A stretch of DNA of 64,000 nt from a virus: the IMG/VR virus record IMGVR_UViG_3300032236_000601, positions 1-64,000 of that record; one strand, written 5' to 3'. Shown here piece after piece: positions 1 to 6,284 of this stretch. The notes under the pieces were generated by a model that saw only the letters and a program-made list of their open reading frames with translations, had not been told where the DNA came from and did no database searches. Each line of letters opens with the position of its first letter. Within the stretch, counting starts at the first letter, position 1. Position numbers and translations under genes: made by a program.

Positions 1-104
1 CTTGCAATATTCGCAGAATCTAAACGAACATTGTTAATCAAATGACATACTGCACAGTTTTCAGCAGTTGGATCTTTTATGGTACACATTAGATCATGCT
101 TCAT
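1..104 (-). CDS. Small cysteine-containing protein, truncated by the window edge
   Basis: This reading frame starts with ATG at 104 and is open to the edge of the window, so only the first 34 residues are visible. It contains three cysteines, with a C-x-x-C pair (NCAVCHL), which suggests metal binding. Its start overlaps the stop of the upstream gene as ATGA, a usual sign of translational coupling. I do not recognise the family. Confidence 0.55.
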   Translation of the reverse strand, partial: MKHDLMCTIKDPTAENCAVCHLINNVRLDSANIA

Positions 105-298
105 ACTATATTCCTAACATTGTCTCTCATTTTATTAATAAGAGATGAGTCAATAACAATTTTTGTTGCATTGTAGAATGAATCAATTATATCGTTATCT
201 GGAGCAGATAGCAAGTATTCTCCACCAAACATATATCCACTACCTACATGATAAAAAGTATCATAATATGCTATATACACAAATTCTTCATTATTCAC
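101..298 (-). CDS. Hypothetical protein, 65 aa, leaderless GTG start
   Basis: A short soluble-looking protein with an aromatic N-terminal half (YIAYYDTFYHVGSGYMFGG) and a basic C-terminus. I do not recognise the family. The GTG start at 298 is supported by a -10 box (TGATAGAAT) that ends exactly six bases upstream, so translation would start at the first base of the transcript. The stop overlaps the next start as ATGA. Confidence 0.6.
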   Translation of the reverse strand: MNNEEFVYIAYYDTFYHVGSGYMFGGEYLLSAPDNDIIDSFYNATKIVIDSSLINKMRDNVRNIV

Positions 299-304
299 AT
301 AATA

Positions 305-310
305 ATTCTA
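305..310 (-). promoter_or_regulatory. Extended -10 promoter for the 65-aa gene (leaderless)
   Basis: On the minus strand this is TG-A-TAGAAT followed by six bases and then GTG. The predicted +1 coincides with base 298, the start codon. No clear -35 is seen. It belongs to the leaderless promoter set described in the findings. Confidence 0.6.
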
Positions 311-325
311 TCACGAATAATTGAA

Positions 326-478
326 CTAAACTTCATAAGGAACACTAATAAAGTCAGACTTTCCATCACAAGAATATCTAATGATCAATCTTTGACTCAT
401 AATAATAATGCTCTCTATATCTATTTTTTCAGGTTCTAAACCTACCAGCCTAGACAAAGTGTAGACTGGATCAATCAT
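326..478 (-). CDS. Small hypothetical protein, 50 aa
   Basis: An ATG-to-TAG frame on the minus strand fills the gap between the HAD gene (ending 489) and the 65-aa gene. The product starts MIDPVYTLSRLVGLEPEKID and ends with a beta-rich stretch (ISVPYEV). It follows the HAD stop by ten bases and probably belongs to the same transcript. Family unknown. The compact spacing makes it likely to be a real gene. Confidence 0.5.
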   Translation of the reverse strand: MIDPVYTLSRLVGLEPEKIDIESIIIMSQRLIIRYSCDGKSDFISVPYEV

Positions 479-488
479 GTCAATCCAT

Positions 489-884
489 CTAATTTTTTCC
501 ATTTATTGTCCAAAAGTTTTTATTAAGGGTTGTTGGAGATAGGGATTCTGGGGAAACAACCTTTTTAACCCCCGCCTTTTTATATGCAGCACGCATAGTT
601 GGATTATTATCAATTGCTAAAACAACATCGTCCATTGAACTTGCAATACGTTGTTTATATGACGCTGTTTGAGAACTTGATCCAGGATTCATTGTTAATG
701 AATCATACTTAATTCCAGCAGACTTTAACTCACTAATAGTTTTTGCCCTATCAGATTGTGGTCTACCAGTAACCAAGGCAATCTTATATGATTGATGTGA
801 ATTAATCCAGTCTACCGTTTTCTTTATTGGTTTAGCCCCACTAGACAGTAAGGTTCCGTCAATATCACAAATTATGGTAGACAT
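489..884 (-). CDS. HAD-superfamily phosphatase (polynucleotide 3'-phosphatase-like)
   Basis: A 131-residue HAD hydrolase. Motif I is CDIDGTLL near the N-terminus, with D7 the expected nucleophile and D9 the acid/base. Motif II is the VTGRP segment, and the C-terminal IDNNPTMRAAYKKAGV segment resembles the acidic motif IV loop. The small size and lack of a large cap resemble the phosphatase domain of T4 polynucleotide kinase, so a nucleic-acid or nucleotide 3'-phosphatase role is plausible but not proven. A leaderless promoter lies immediately upstream. A second HAD gene (2145-2606) lies in the same region. Confidence 0.75.
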   Translation of the reverse strand: MSTIICDIDGTLLSSGAKPIKKTVDWINSHQSYKIALVTGRPQSDRAKTISELKSAGIKYDSLTMNPGSSSQTASYKQRIASSMDDVVLAIDNNPTMRAAYKKAGVKKVVSPESLSPTTLNKNFWTINGKN

Positions 885-890
885 AATTAA

Positions 891-896
891 ATTATA
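891..896 (-). promoter_or_regulatory. -10 promoter for the HAD gene (leaderless)
   Basis: On the minus strand AGGATATAAT is followed by six bases and ATG at 884. The same AGGATATAAT string precedes the tRNA-Asn gene. No -35 is obvious. Confidence 0.55.
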
Positions 897-898
897 TC

Positions 899-1078
899 CT
901 ACTTGTTTTTAGAGTCTGTTGTATAAAAGCCAGATCCACTAAACATTACTGGGGTAGATGTAAAAATCTTATTTACTTTTCCACCACACGTTGGACAGGT
1001 TTCTAAACTATTATGAGACATTGGCTGATAATAATCAAAATTACCACACTTATAGCATTTATAAACATATGTAGGCAT
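899..1078 (-). CDS. FmdB-like zinc ribbon protein, 59 aa
   Basis: This small frame begins MPTYVYKCYKCGNFD and carries two knuckles, C-Y-K-C and C-P-T-C-G, about 22 residues apart. The arrangement matches FmdB-type putative regulatory zinc ribbons (N-terminal MPxYxYxCxxCG). The ATG overlaps the TAA of the upstream gene by one base (TAATG), supporting the start and co-translation. It probably binds one zinc ion; its target is unknown. Confidence 0.7.
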   Translation of the reverse strand: MPTYVYKCYKCGNFDYYQPMSHNSLETCPTCGGKVNKIFTSTPVMFSGSGFYTTDSKNK

Positions 1079-1380
1079 TATTCTTCATCTTCCATAGCAT
1101 ATTCTTCAAGCATTACCACTAATTGATCTGCTAATTCATTATTAGATGAGTATTTATCATTAAGAATCTTCTTTACTAACTTCCATGCCCCATCTGCACG
1201 AGAATATCGGGTAACTGTACCTGATTCTGGATCATCTGGTCTATCCGTATAATCATATGCATATGCATAGTTACCAAACTTATAACTTCCAGTACCATCA
1301 TTAGCAATAAGCATGGTACCAATTCTTTGAGCATCCTCTTCAATTCCATAAGGAACCAATTCAATTGTTACCCTAAGCAT
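1078..1380 (-). CDS. Conserved phage hypothetical protein, 100 aa
   Basis: The product begins MLRVTIELVPYG and has an acidic tail (LEEYAMEDEE). An opening of this type is, to my memory, common among actinophage hypothetical proteins. I chose ATG at 1380 rather than the longer start at 1404 because a GGAG ribosome site sits just upstream and the overlap with the preceding stop (1373) stays at 8 nt. A central tyrosine-rich stretch (FGNYAYAYDYTD) suggests beta structure. Function unknown. Confidence 0.6.
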   Translation of the reverse strand: MLRVTIELVPYGIEEDAQRIGTMLIANDGTGSYKFGNYAYAYDYTDRPDDPESGTVTRYSRADGAWKLVKKILNDKYSSNNELADQLVVMLEEYAMEDEE

Positions 1381-1639
1381 TGCTGTCTCCAAAGTTTCTT
1401 TCATCGTCGGAAAGTATATCAGTAATTACAGAGTCAGGAAAGTTATGTCCAGCATCCATATGTTCTCCAAGATGATCAATCATATCCATAGTATTGTATG
1501 CATGAAATGATCCATTCATCTTTACTTTTGCATTTTCTGCAATAGGCATAAGTGGGCAGGAAGTACAAATAAGATATCCAGCCGTGTCCATATAAATATA
1601 AAGATCACTACCCTCTTGCCCCCATCTGCTATAAGCCAT
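1373..1639 (-). CDS. Conserved phage hypothetical protein, 88 aa
   Basis: The N-terminus MAYSRWGQEGSDLYIYMD followed by a C-T-S-C pair resembles a small protein family found in actinophages, where the Cys pair and the start of the sequence are usually kept. No catalytic motif is seen. It is tightly coupled to both neighbours (1-nt overlap upstream, 8-nt downstream), so it belongs to the 2152-899 operon. Confidence 0.6.
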   Translation of the reverse strand: MAYSRWGQEGSDLYIYMDTAGYLICTSCPLMPIAENAKVKMNGSFHAYNTMDMIDHLGEHMDAGHNFPDSVITDILSDDERNFGDSNA

Positions 1640-1950
1640 TACTTACTATTCTTCTTCCATTCTGAATATTCGATAGTCTCATCATCAATAAACTTATTGG
1701 TATATGACGATGGAGTATACGTTGACTTCTTAATATCACTTGATTCCATCATGGCCTTCTTTTCGGACAACTCATAATTCTTACTAATTGCCCAGGACAG
1801 GGCAACGCCAAGGGTTTCTGATACTGTAGCAAAACTAGCACAAATATCTCCTGGATGATGACGCTCATTCTTCTTAAAATAATTACATTCTTCAAGAGCG
1901 TTAACAACAAGTGCAGCAAACTCTGTAGTAGTCATATAAAGTTCTTTCAT
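1639..1950 (-). CDS. Hypothetical protein, 103 aa
   Basis: A mostly helical first half (TEFAALVVNALEECNYFKKN) is followed by a polar tail. It starts with ATG at 1950 behind a GGAG site and ends one base into the next gene. I do not recognise a family. An alternative start at the second methionine would shorten it by only five residues. Confidence 0.55.
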   Translation of the reverse strand: MKELYMTTTEFAALVVNALEECNYFKKNERHHPGDICASFATVSETLGVALSWAISKNYELSEKKAMMESSDIKKSTYTPSSYTNKFIDDETIEYSEWKKNSK

Positions 1951-1951
1951 T

Positions 1952-2152
1952 TTATCTCCAAGGTCTAGGATCTACTTTTTGTATTTTTTCTTGTTTAATT
2001 TCTGTGTGACATTTGCATCCACACTTACCATGATTAAATTGATACCTACATCCATCATGATCTTTTGTCATGCAGAAGCCACTTGGTTGAACCAATTGTC
2101 TTTCTGGTGTGTATGGATATGAAAGAACATCTTCCTTCTTTTTTCTAGCCAT
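1952..2152 (-). CDS. Cysteine/histidine-rich small protein, 66 aa
   Basis: After a basic N-terminus (MARKKKE) comes a compact cluster C-x5-H-x2-C...H-x2-C-x-C-x-C-H (residues about 27-50). It is probably a zinc-binding module. The same spacing occurs at the C-terminus of the glycosyltransferase at 12814-13881. The gene overlaps the upstream HAD gene by 8 nt. Confidence 0.6.
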   Translation of the reverse strand: MARKKKEDVLSYPYTPERQLVQPSGFCMTKDHDGCRYQFNHGKCGCKCHTEIKQEKIQKVDPRPWR

Positions 2153-2606
2153 GTTGCCAACCTTCTACGACAGTGCAAGGAATATTTTCTTCTTTCCACA
2201 GTTTAATGATTTCTGGATTATCATCCCATGCATGAATAGGAATCCATTCCTTTTTAATCTGATTAAGAATATCTTTCTTTACTTCATAATCTTTTCTATT
2301 GTCATCATTGCCTCGCATAAATAACGCATTACTAGGAACATTGTTAAGTGCAAGCCAGATAGCAGTTTGATTCCTCCACTTTGCTTTACGAGCAGTCACA
2401 ACAATTACATCAATATTGAGTAAGTGGCATACTTGTGCAGCATTAACAACGTGGGAATTGGCTGGAACATTGACAGATTCTTCATGAAATTTATCAAAAT
2501 GCTTAATTACCCTACGTTTGGTTTCATCAAATTTGGTAAGATGATGACGAATAGATGATACATTTGCTAGAGTTCCGTCCATGTCAAAGATGACTGCTTC
2601 CCTCAT
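2145..2606 (-). CDS. HAD-superfamily phosphatase, 153 aa (Pnkp phosphatase-like)
   Basis: Motif I is FDMDGTLANV (D8 nucleophile, D10). Motif II is the VVTARKAKWRNQT segment, where T/S-A-R is typical of the T4 Pnkp phosphatase family. The motif IV region is HAWDDNPEIIKLW. About 150 residues is the size of a stand-alone polynucleotide 3'-phosphatase domain. Removal of 3'-phosphates during DNA or RNA repair is inferred from family likeness. A consensus promoter with a 32-nt leader lies upstream, and the gene heads the cluster running to 899. Confidence 0.75.
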   Translation of the reverse strand: MREAVIFDMDGTLANVSSIRHHLTKFDETKRRVIKHFDKFHEESVNVPANSHVVNAAQVCHLLNIDVIVVTARKAKWRNQTAIWLALNNVPSNALFMRGNDDNRKDYEVKKDILNQIKKEWIPIHAWDDNPEIIKLWKEENIPCTVVEGWQHG

Positions 2607-2644
2607 TTTGCCCCGTATCTCAGTGCGCCAGTTTCCGTGTAATT

Positions 2645-2673
2645 ATTATAGCGGAGCACCAGAAAAATGTCAA
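2645..2673 (-). promoter_or_regulatory. Consensus sigma-70-type promoter
   Basis: On the minus strand TTGACA (2673-2668), a 17-base spacer, then TATAAT (2650-2645): a perfect match to the vegetative consensus. Predicted +1 is near 2638, giving a 32-nt leader to ATG 2606. The -35 box overlaps the stop codon of the upstream glycosyltransferase. Confidence 0.85.
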
Positions 2674-3347
2674 CCCCATAGTTCAGAAAACTTTATCTTA
2701 TCATCTGAAGTATCTTTATCTTTATCTCCAGAATAATCAGTGTCAGTAGTAACAGATATGGCATGATCACATCCTACTCCGACAATGGTGCAAATTTTAC
2801 CCCCGCGAGATTCACATCTTCTGTAAAGGTCATCATCTCCCCACCACAATTTAAAATCTGGATGAATAGCATAATCTTGATCTTTCCAAAAATCAGCATC
2901 AATCATAAAGGCCCACCCTGCACGATGCATCCAACTTATTTCCTTTGATTGCACATTGCCTATTGGCTCAAAAGAACCTTTAGTTTTATCAATCGTGGCA
3001 ATTTTATAGTGACCCATATAGTCTGCCATTATCTTTAATGCCATATGGGGAAGTCGAATGTCATTATTTAATATTGCTAACTTTACTCCGCCAATATTTG
3101 CAGCCTTTGCAATCATATCATTCCACATTTTATAAAAGTTCCACCCCGTGGCATTAAAATATCTTAGACGGTCATCAATCTTTCCTCTATGAATTATCCA
3201 ACGCATAGTTTGATCAGTCGAACCATTATCATAAATCCATATTTCATCAATCTTGTCTGCAAGCAATAAAGATTCTACTAATGGTGCAGTCCACTCAAGA
3301 TGATTTTTTACTGGTATAGCAGCAATAATCAATTCTTTATCCCCCAA
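2670..3347 (-). CDS. Family 2-type glycosyltransferase, 225 aa
   Basis: A GT-A fold glycosyltransferase. The nucleotide-sugar half shows IAAIPVKNHLEW and IWIYDNGSTDQT, matching the GT2 pattern of an N-terminal strand followed by D-N-x-S-x-D. LAILNNDIRLP supplies the acidic D-x-D-like site, and WWGDDDLYRRC is the acceptor-side acidic motif. No membrane helix is visible. It overlaps the methyltransferase gene by 19 nt, so the two probably act together, for example in building or modifying a glycan on virion, DNA or host envelope. The target cannot be read from the sequence. Confidence 0.8.
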   Translation of the reverse strand: MGDKELIIAAIPVKNHLEWTAPLVESLLLADKIDEIWIYDNGSTDQTMRWIIHRGKIDDRLRYFNATGWNFYKMWNDMIAKAANIGGVKLAILNNDIRLPHMALKIMADYMGHYKIATIDKTKGSFEPIGNVQSKEISWMHRAGWAFMIDADFWKDQDYAIHPDFKLWWGDDDLYRRCESRGGKICTIVGVGCDHAISVTTDTDYSGDKDKDTSDDKIKFSELWG

Positions 3348-3853
3348 AAATAAAGATCACGAGATTTTACATTATAGGTAAATTGATGCTTATCAAACAT
3401 TGAGTATATATCTAAGTTATTATAAAAATCGTGGGCACTAAGATTTTTATAGTAGTCCCACTTTAAGGTGAATGGAGAATTGGCTGGGGTAGTCCTTGTA
3501 GTGCCATGCTCTGGCCTACCATCACTAGCACAAGTAAAAATAACAAAACTTTTTGCCATTCTATGCATATTGACAAATGTTTCTAGCCAGTATGGGTTGT
3601 GCTCAAAGCATTCTGCGCTGACCGCTACATCAAAATAATTATCTGGAAAGTCAACATTTTGTCCTTCAGCAATTTGATCCACACCTGGACCCTCATCAAG
3701 ATCAATACCAATATAACTTTTAGCATTATAAAAATCTCTAACTGATCCATTAATATCCAGTGAACCTATTTCAATTACATCTACATTATCAAAATAGTGG
3801 GGCATTAAATCTTTAACAGATTGAAAAAATACCCTTTGTTCGTCATGTGCCAT
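3329..3853 (-). CDS. SAM-dependent methyltransferase (class I), 174 aa
   Basis: A Rossmann-type methyltransferase. Motif I is the VIEIGSLDINGSVRDFY segment (about 27-43), the acidic residue of motif II is in YIGIDLDEGPG (D51 or D53), and motif post-I is DNYFDVAVSAECFEHN. This order matches the Methyltransf_11 family (small molecules, lipids or sugars) rather than DNA methylases; no DPPY or PCQ motif is seen. It starts 11 nt after a GGAG site and lies just downstream of tRNA-Asn. The overlap with the GT gene suggests a sugar-modifying pair. Confidence 0.8.
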   Translation of the reverse strand: MAHDEQRVFFQSVKDLMPHYFDNVDVIEIGSLDINGSVRDFYNAKSYIGIDLDEGPGVDQIAEGQNVDFPDNYFDVAVSAECFEHNPYWLETFVNMHRMAKSFVIFTCASDGRPEHGTTRTTPANSPFTLKWDYYKNLSAHDFYNNLDIYSMFDKHQFTYNVKSRDLYFWGIKN

Positions 3854-3869
3854 TGACTTCTCCTTTACG

Positions 3870-3941
3870 CTGATCTGGGAGGACTCGAACCTCCAACCTA
3901 GCGATTAACAGTCGCTCACTCTGCCATTGAGTTACAGATCA
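3870..3941 (-). tRNA. tRNA-Asn (GTT)
   Basis: A full cloverleaf folds on the minus strand: acceptor TGATCTG/CAGATCA, D-stem ACTC/GAGT, anticodon stem AGCGA/TCGCT with loop CTGTTAA (anticodon GTT), T-stem GGAGG/CCTCC with loop TTCGAGT. The discriminator base is G and no CCA is encoded. A -10 box places the transcript start about four bases before the 5' end. Confidence 0.95.
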
Positions 3942-3951
3942 CTATGCGTAA

Positions 3952-3990
3952 ATTATATCCTATGCCTTACTGTTTATGCAAGGCATAGGA
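3952..3990 (-). promoter_or_regulatory. Hairpin fused to a promoter for tRNA-Asn
   Basis: A perfect 11-bp inverted repeat (3958-3968 with 3980-3990; arm TCCTATGCCTT) follows the stop of the 130-aa secreted protein gene. It is immediately followed by TATAAT (3957-3952). A TTGCAT in the hairpin loop is 18 bases from this -10. The element can act as terminator of the upstream gene and promoter of the tRNA. There is no U-tract, so termination would be atypical. Confidence 0.6.
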
Positions 3991-3998
3991 CACAATCA

Positions 3999-4391
3999 TT
4001 ATGGATTAAGTGTTACACGAACTGTACTGAATTGACCAGTAAATATATTGGTAGTTATGGTGGTGGCATTTGTTGCTACTGGTCCAGTATAAGTTGCCGC
4101 AACAACATCATTTAAAATAAACTCTACCTGTGTAGTTTTACATGAAGAATCTATTCCGCTAACAGTTATGCTGGTAACTTTTACTCCATTAGAACTAGTA
4201 TTTCCATATGTATATGCAGTTGTTACGCCATTAGTGTCGCAACTTGTTGCAGTCACCTGTCCCAATGCGGGAAACATTGGTGCTACAACATTCATAGCAT
4301 CAATCGCATATGCCGTTCCTAAACTTGCAAAAACTCCAACAGATAGCACTGCTCCTGTTATTAATAAAACTGTTTTCTTATTCTTTTTCAT
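3999..4391 (-). CDS. Secreted protein with signal peptide, 130 aa
   Basis: The N-terminus is basic (MKKNKK), then hydrophobic (TVLLITGAVLSVGVFASLG), with a plausible signal peptidase site near TAYA. The remaining ~100 residues are Thr/Val/Asn-rich and beta-type, with two cysteines (TSCDTNG, SSCKTT) that could form a disulphide. It resembles a small Ig-like extracellular domain, but I cannot assign a family. It lies in a row of three secreted or membrane genes (5294-3999). Exposure on the infected cell surface is inferred. Confidence 0.6.
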   Translation of the reverse strand: MKKNKKTVLLITGAVLSVGVFASLGTAYAIDAMNVVAPMFPALGQVTATSCDTNGVTTAYTYGNTSSNGVKVTSITVSGIDSSCKTTQVEFILNDVVAATYTGPVATNATTITTNIFTGQFSTVRVTLNP

Positions 4392-4421
4392 TTTATTTTC
4401 CTATTCTATATAGTTTATTTG

Positions 4422-4523
4422 TTAACGATTGCCAAATGCCCATGCTATTAATAAAAATAATGCTATACAAACTATCTCTACAGCAAAAAATATTGCAAGA
4501 CCACTAAAGAAATCTTTTTTCAT
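4422..4523 (-). CDS. Single-span small membrane protein, 33 aa
   Basis: This mini-gene starts with ATG at 4523 behind a GAGG ribosome site. After MKKDFFSG it is almost wholly hydrophobic (LAIFFAVEIVCIALFLLIAW) and ends GNR. One transmembrane helix with a single internal Glu is predicted. It lies between two genes for exported proteins and is probably co-transcribed with them. A role as holin, pinholin or envelope modulator is possible but unproven. Confidence 0.55.
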   Translation of the reverse strand: MKKDFFSGLAIFFAVEIVCIALFLLIAWAFGNR

Positions 4524-4589
4524 TTTAAAAACCTCATTTATATTTTAGGTAATGGCTGCTCAAGGTGACCTGAGCAGCCATCCCCCTAA

Positions 4590-5294
4590 CTAGTTGCCAT
4601 ACATTGGGATGGTACGAGTGCAAACATACCCACCTGTATAGCCATTAGGCCAATATGACCACGATGCTCCCCATCCTGTTGGACAGGTTTGATTAAAGTT
4701 TCTTCCATATTGCTGTAGCCAATCAGGTGACCCTGCTGGTACTGGTGCAATTGGTGGAACTGGTGGTTTTGGTGGCTTTGGATGACAATGCCTAAAACTA
4801 TCTCCCATAAAGAAAGAGAAGTTTCCTCCATCAGTCATGTAACACTCGTGATGCTGCCCCTGGTTTCCGTTGCCATCATTATCTTGGTTATTGTTATCTC
4901 CATTGTTTTGATTGCCTCCGTTACCGCCCTGGCCTCCGCCTCCGTTGTTACCGCCGTTACCATTTCCGTTATTTCCTTGACCTCCACCATTTCCTTGACC
5001 TCCATTGCCACTGTTTCCACCGTTGCCGTTGCCATTACCGTTATTTCCATTTCCGTTTCCATTGTTTCCGTTTCCATTACCGTTATTGCCACCGCCCTGG
5101 TTTCCGTTTCCTTGGCCCTGATTTCCCTGACCTTGATGACCATTGCTGTTTCCGCTATTACCATTGCCGTTGCTACCATTGTTCTGATTATTTCCCCCAT
5201 TATTGTTTCCATTGCCAGGGGCCGCAGAAGCAATTGGTGCATAAATCATGCCTGCTGCTACTAAAATTCCTGCTGTTGCTAAAACTCTTTTCAT
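4590..5294 (-). CDS. Secreted Asn/Gly-repeat protein with Cys C-terminal domain, 234 aa
   Basis: Residues 1-24 form a clear signal peptide (MKRVLATAGILVAAGMIYAP then an A-S-A cleavage site). Residues about 26-150 are almost pure Asn/Gly with some Gln and Ser, in imperfect GNGN/NGNG repeats. A proline-rich hinge (KPPKPPVPPIAPVP) then leads to a compact aromatic C-terminal domain. That end has four cysteines, two in HHEC and RHCH and two in NQTC and YVCTR. It starts behind a GAGGAG ribosome site. Such an extended, flexible secreted protein is unusual for a phage. It could coat the infected cell or modify the wall surface; this is inference. Confidence 0.7.
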   Translation of the reverse strand: MKRVLATAGILVAAGMIYAPIASAAPGNGNNNGGNNQNNGSNGNGNSGNSNGHQGQGNQGQGNGNQGGGNNGNGNGNNGNGNGNNGNGNGNGGNSGNGGQGNGGGQGNNGNGNGGNNGGGGQGGNGGNQNNGDNNNQDNDGNGNQGQHHECYMTDGGNFSFFMGDSFRHCHPKPPKPPVPPIAPVPAGSPDWLQQYGRNFNQTCPTGWGASWSYWPNGYTGGYVCTRTIPMYGN

Positions 5295-5319
5295 ATTTAA
5301 AATCTCCTCGTTTTTAATG

Positions 5320-5350
5320 GATACTATTACTAGTTCCTAGTTTCAGTATC
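5320..5350. repeat. 31-bp palindrome upstream of the Asn/Gly-repeat gene
   Basis: Two nested inverted repeats share one centre at 5335: GATACT/AGTATC outside and ACTAG/CTAGT inside. They lie 26-56 bases upstream of the ATG at 5294, where a promoter or 5' leader is expected. This suits a repressor operator or a leader hairpin. Confidence 0.5.
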
Positions 5351-5433
5351 TACCTATTAGACGAAAAACATTACTGATAAGAGCAGTCATGATTGGTCAG
5401 ACAAAATAATTGACCATTAACACAAAATAAAAA

Positions 5434-5460
5434 AACACACTGCTATAATGCAAGTGTGTT
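5434..5460. promoter_or_regulatory. Plus-strand leaderless promoter inside a terminator-like hairpin
   Basis: On the plus strand TGCTATAAT (5441-5449) is followed by six bases and GTG at 5456. The -10 lies in the loop of a 7-bp inverted repeat (5434-5440 with 5454-5460). Read on the minus strand, the hairpin is followed by seven T residues, so it looks like an intrinsic terminator for antisense transcription arriving from the right. One element may therefore start the plus-strand gene and stop minus-strand read-through. Confidence 0.65.
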
Positions 5461-5791
5461 TAATAGTATTATGAAAAAAGTAAGTTTATTGTTTCAAGAA
5501 GGCCCAACTTGGTCTGTTAGAAGAACCTTTGTTTTTCTCGCTGGAACATTTTGTGTTGCAATTATCTTATATGTGGTTGTTAGATGGAATGATATTTCAT
5601 TTGCATCCCCGCTAGTAATTGGAGCATTTGGAGTGTTAGGGACAGTGGTAACCGCATATGTTGGCGGTACAGTTTATAAAGAACATGGAGAAAAAAAAGA
5701 AGAAACTTCACAAGCATTAGATGTTCTAAATGCTAATGAAGTCAGGCAAGCAAGACAAATGAAACACGATGAAGACTTTCCAACATTATAG
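5456..5791 (+). CDS. Two-span membrane protein, 111 aa; only plus-strand gene
   Basis: Two hydrophobic segments (about 25-42 and 52-71) are followed by a charged cytoplasmic-type tail (YKEHGEKKEE onwards). The topology and size resemble small phage membrane proteins, including some holin-like ones, but no family motif is seen. I keep the GTG start at 5456 because it coincides with the predicted +1 of the promoter. ATG at 5471 would lose only five residues but has no ribosome site. The gene is convergent with the HNH/tRNA-Thr unit and divergent from the secreted-protein genes. Confidence 0.65.
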   Translation: MFNSIMKKVSLLFQEGPTWSVRRTFVFLAGTFCVAIILYVVVRWNDISFASPLVIGAFGVLGTVVTAYVGGTVYKEHGEKKEETSQALDVLNANEVRQARQMKHDEDFPTL

Positions 5792-5824
5792 CATTCAATA
5801 CAGATACAAAATATAGTTTATAAG

Positions 5825-5896
5825 AGCCACTAGAAGGTACTGCCCCCTCTTATCCTGTTTACAAGACAGGCGCATTACTGTTTATGCTATAGCGGC
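5825..5896 (-). tRNA. tRNA-Thr (TGT)-like, non-canonical D and T loops
   Basis: The minus strand folds into a cloverleaf: acceptor GCCGCTA/TAGTGGC (one G-T pair), D-stem GCAT/ATGC, anticodon stem CCTGT/ACAGG with loop CTTGTAA (anticodon TGT), and a 5-bp T-stem GAGGG/CCTTC with one G-T pair. The T-loop is GGCAGTA rather than TTCRANY, and the D-loop AAACAGTA lacks the G18-G19 pair. Both partners of the usual elbow contact are thus missing. It may be a divergent functional tRNA or a decaying one. Its first 15 bases are the last codons and stop of the HNH gene. Confidence 0.55.
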
Positions 5897-6283
5897 GTTG
5901 GTGCGCTTATGAGTTCTTTCTCTATGACAATTAGAACATACAACTTCACACTTTTCAATTTCTTTTAATATATCCTCTATTGAATGCCAATATACCATTT
6001 GACCAATATTTTCAACCTTGAATCCATTAACATGATCAAAATCTAAAACATAGTATGGATACATTATTTTACAGTCAACGCACCCAGAGTCTTCTTTTAT
6101 TTTGGCAATCATCAATCTTATCTCTGTTCTTCTTTTTTGAGATCTTTCCCCTGTTTTTCTCTTTTGATCATCTCCTAAATGATATGAAATTGTTCCTTTG
6201 GAGCAACCTAAATATTCTTGTATTTCTCTATAAGTTTTTCCCTCTGACCTTAGACGAATAATTTCTTCTCTATATTTAGTCAT
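5882..6283 (-). CDS. HNH endonuclease with N-terminal helix-turn-helix, 133 aa
   Basis: Residues 1-35 contain a resolvase-like HTH (KTYREIQEYLGCSKGTISYH). The C-terminal half has an HNH/zinc core: C-V-D-C, VLDFDHVNG, then EVVCSNCHRERTH. This is the layout of small phage HNH nucleases that bind a site and nick DNA, often as homing enzymes. Its promoter is a perfect 25-bp palindrome, so autoregulation through the HTH is plausible. Translation is predicted to be leaderless from ATG 6283. The gene ends inside the tRNA-Thr-like gene. Confidence 0.8.
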   Translation of the reverse strand: MTKYREEIIRLRSEGKTYREIQEYLGCSKGTISYHLGDDQKRKTGERSQKRRTEIRLMIAKIKEDSGCVDCKIMYPYYVLDFDHVNGFKVENIGQMVYWHSIEDILKEIEKCEVVCSNCHRERTHKRTNAAIA

Positions 6284-6284
6284 G

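Noticed and set aside
4850-5220. Possible CRISPR array
   Set aside because: The repetition is codon-level Asn/Gly low complexity without regular repeats and spacers. The Cas4-like nuclease elsewhere has no cas neighbours.
4782-5264. A 160-residue plus-strand open frame across the Asn/Gly-repeat gene
   Set aside because: It is the antisense of a low-complexity repeat (Ile/Val/Ser-rich by codon complement). The minus-strand frame has a signal peptide, a ribosome site and a structured C-terminus.
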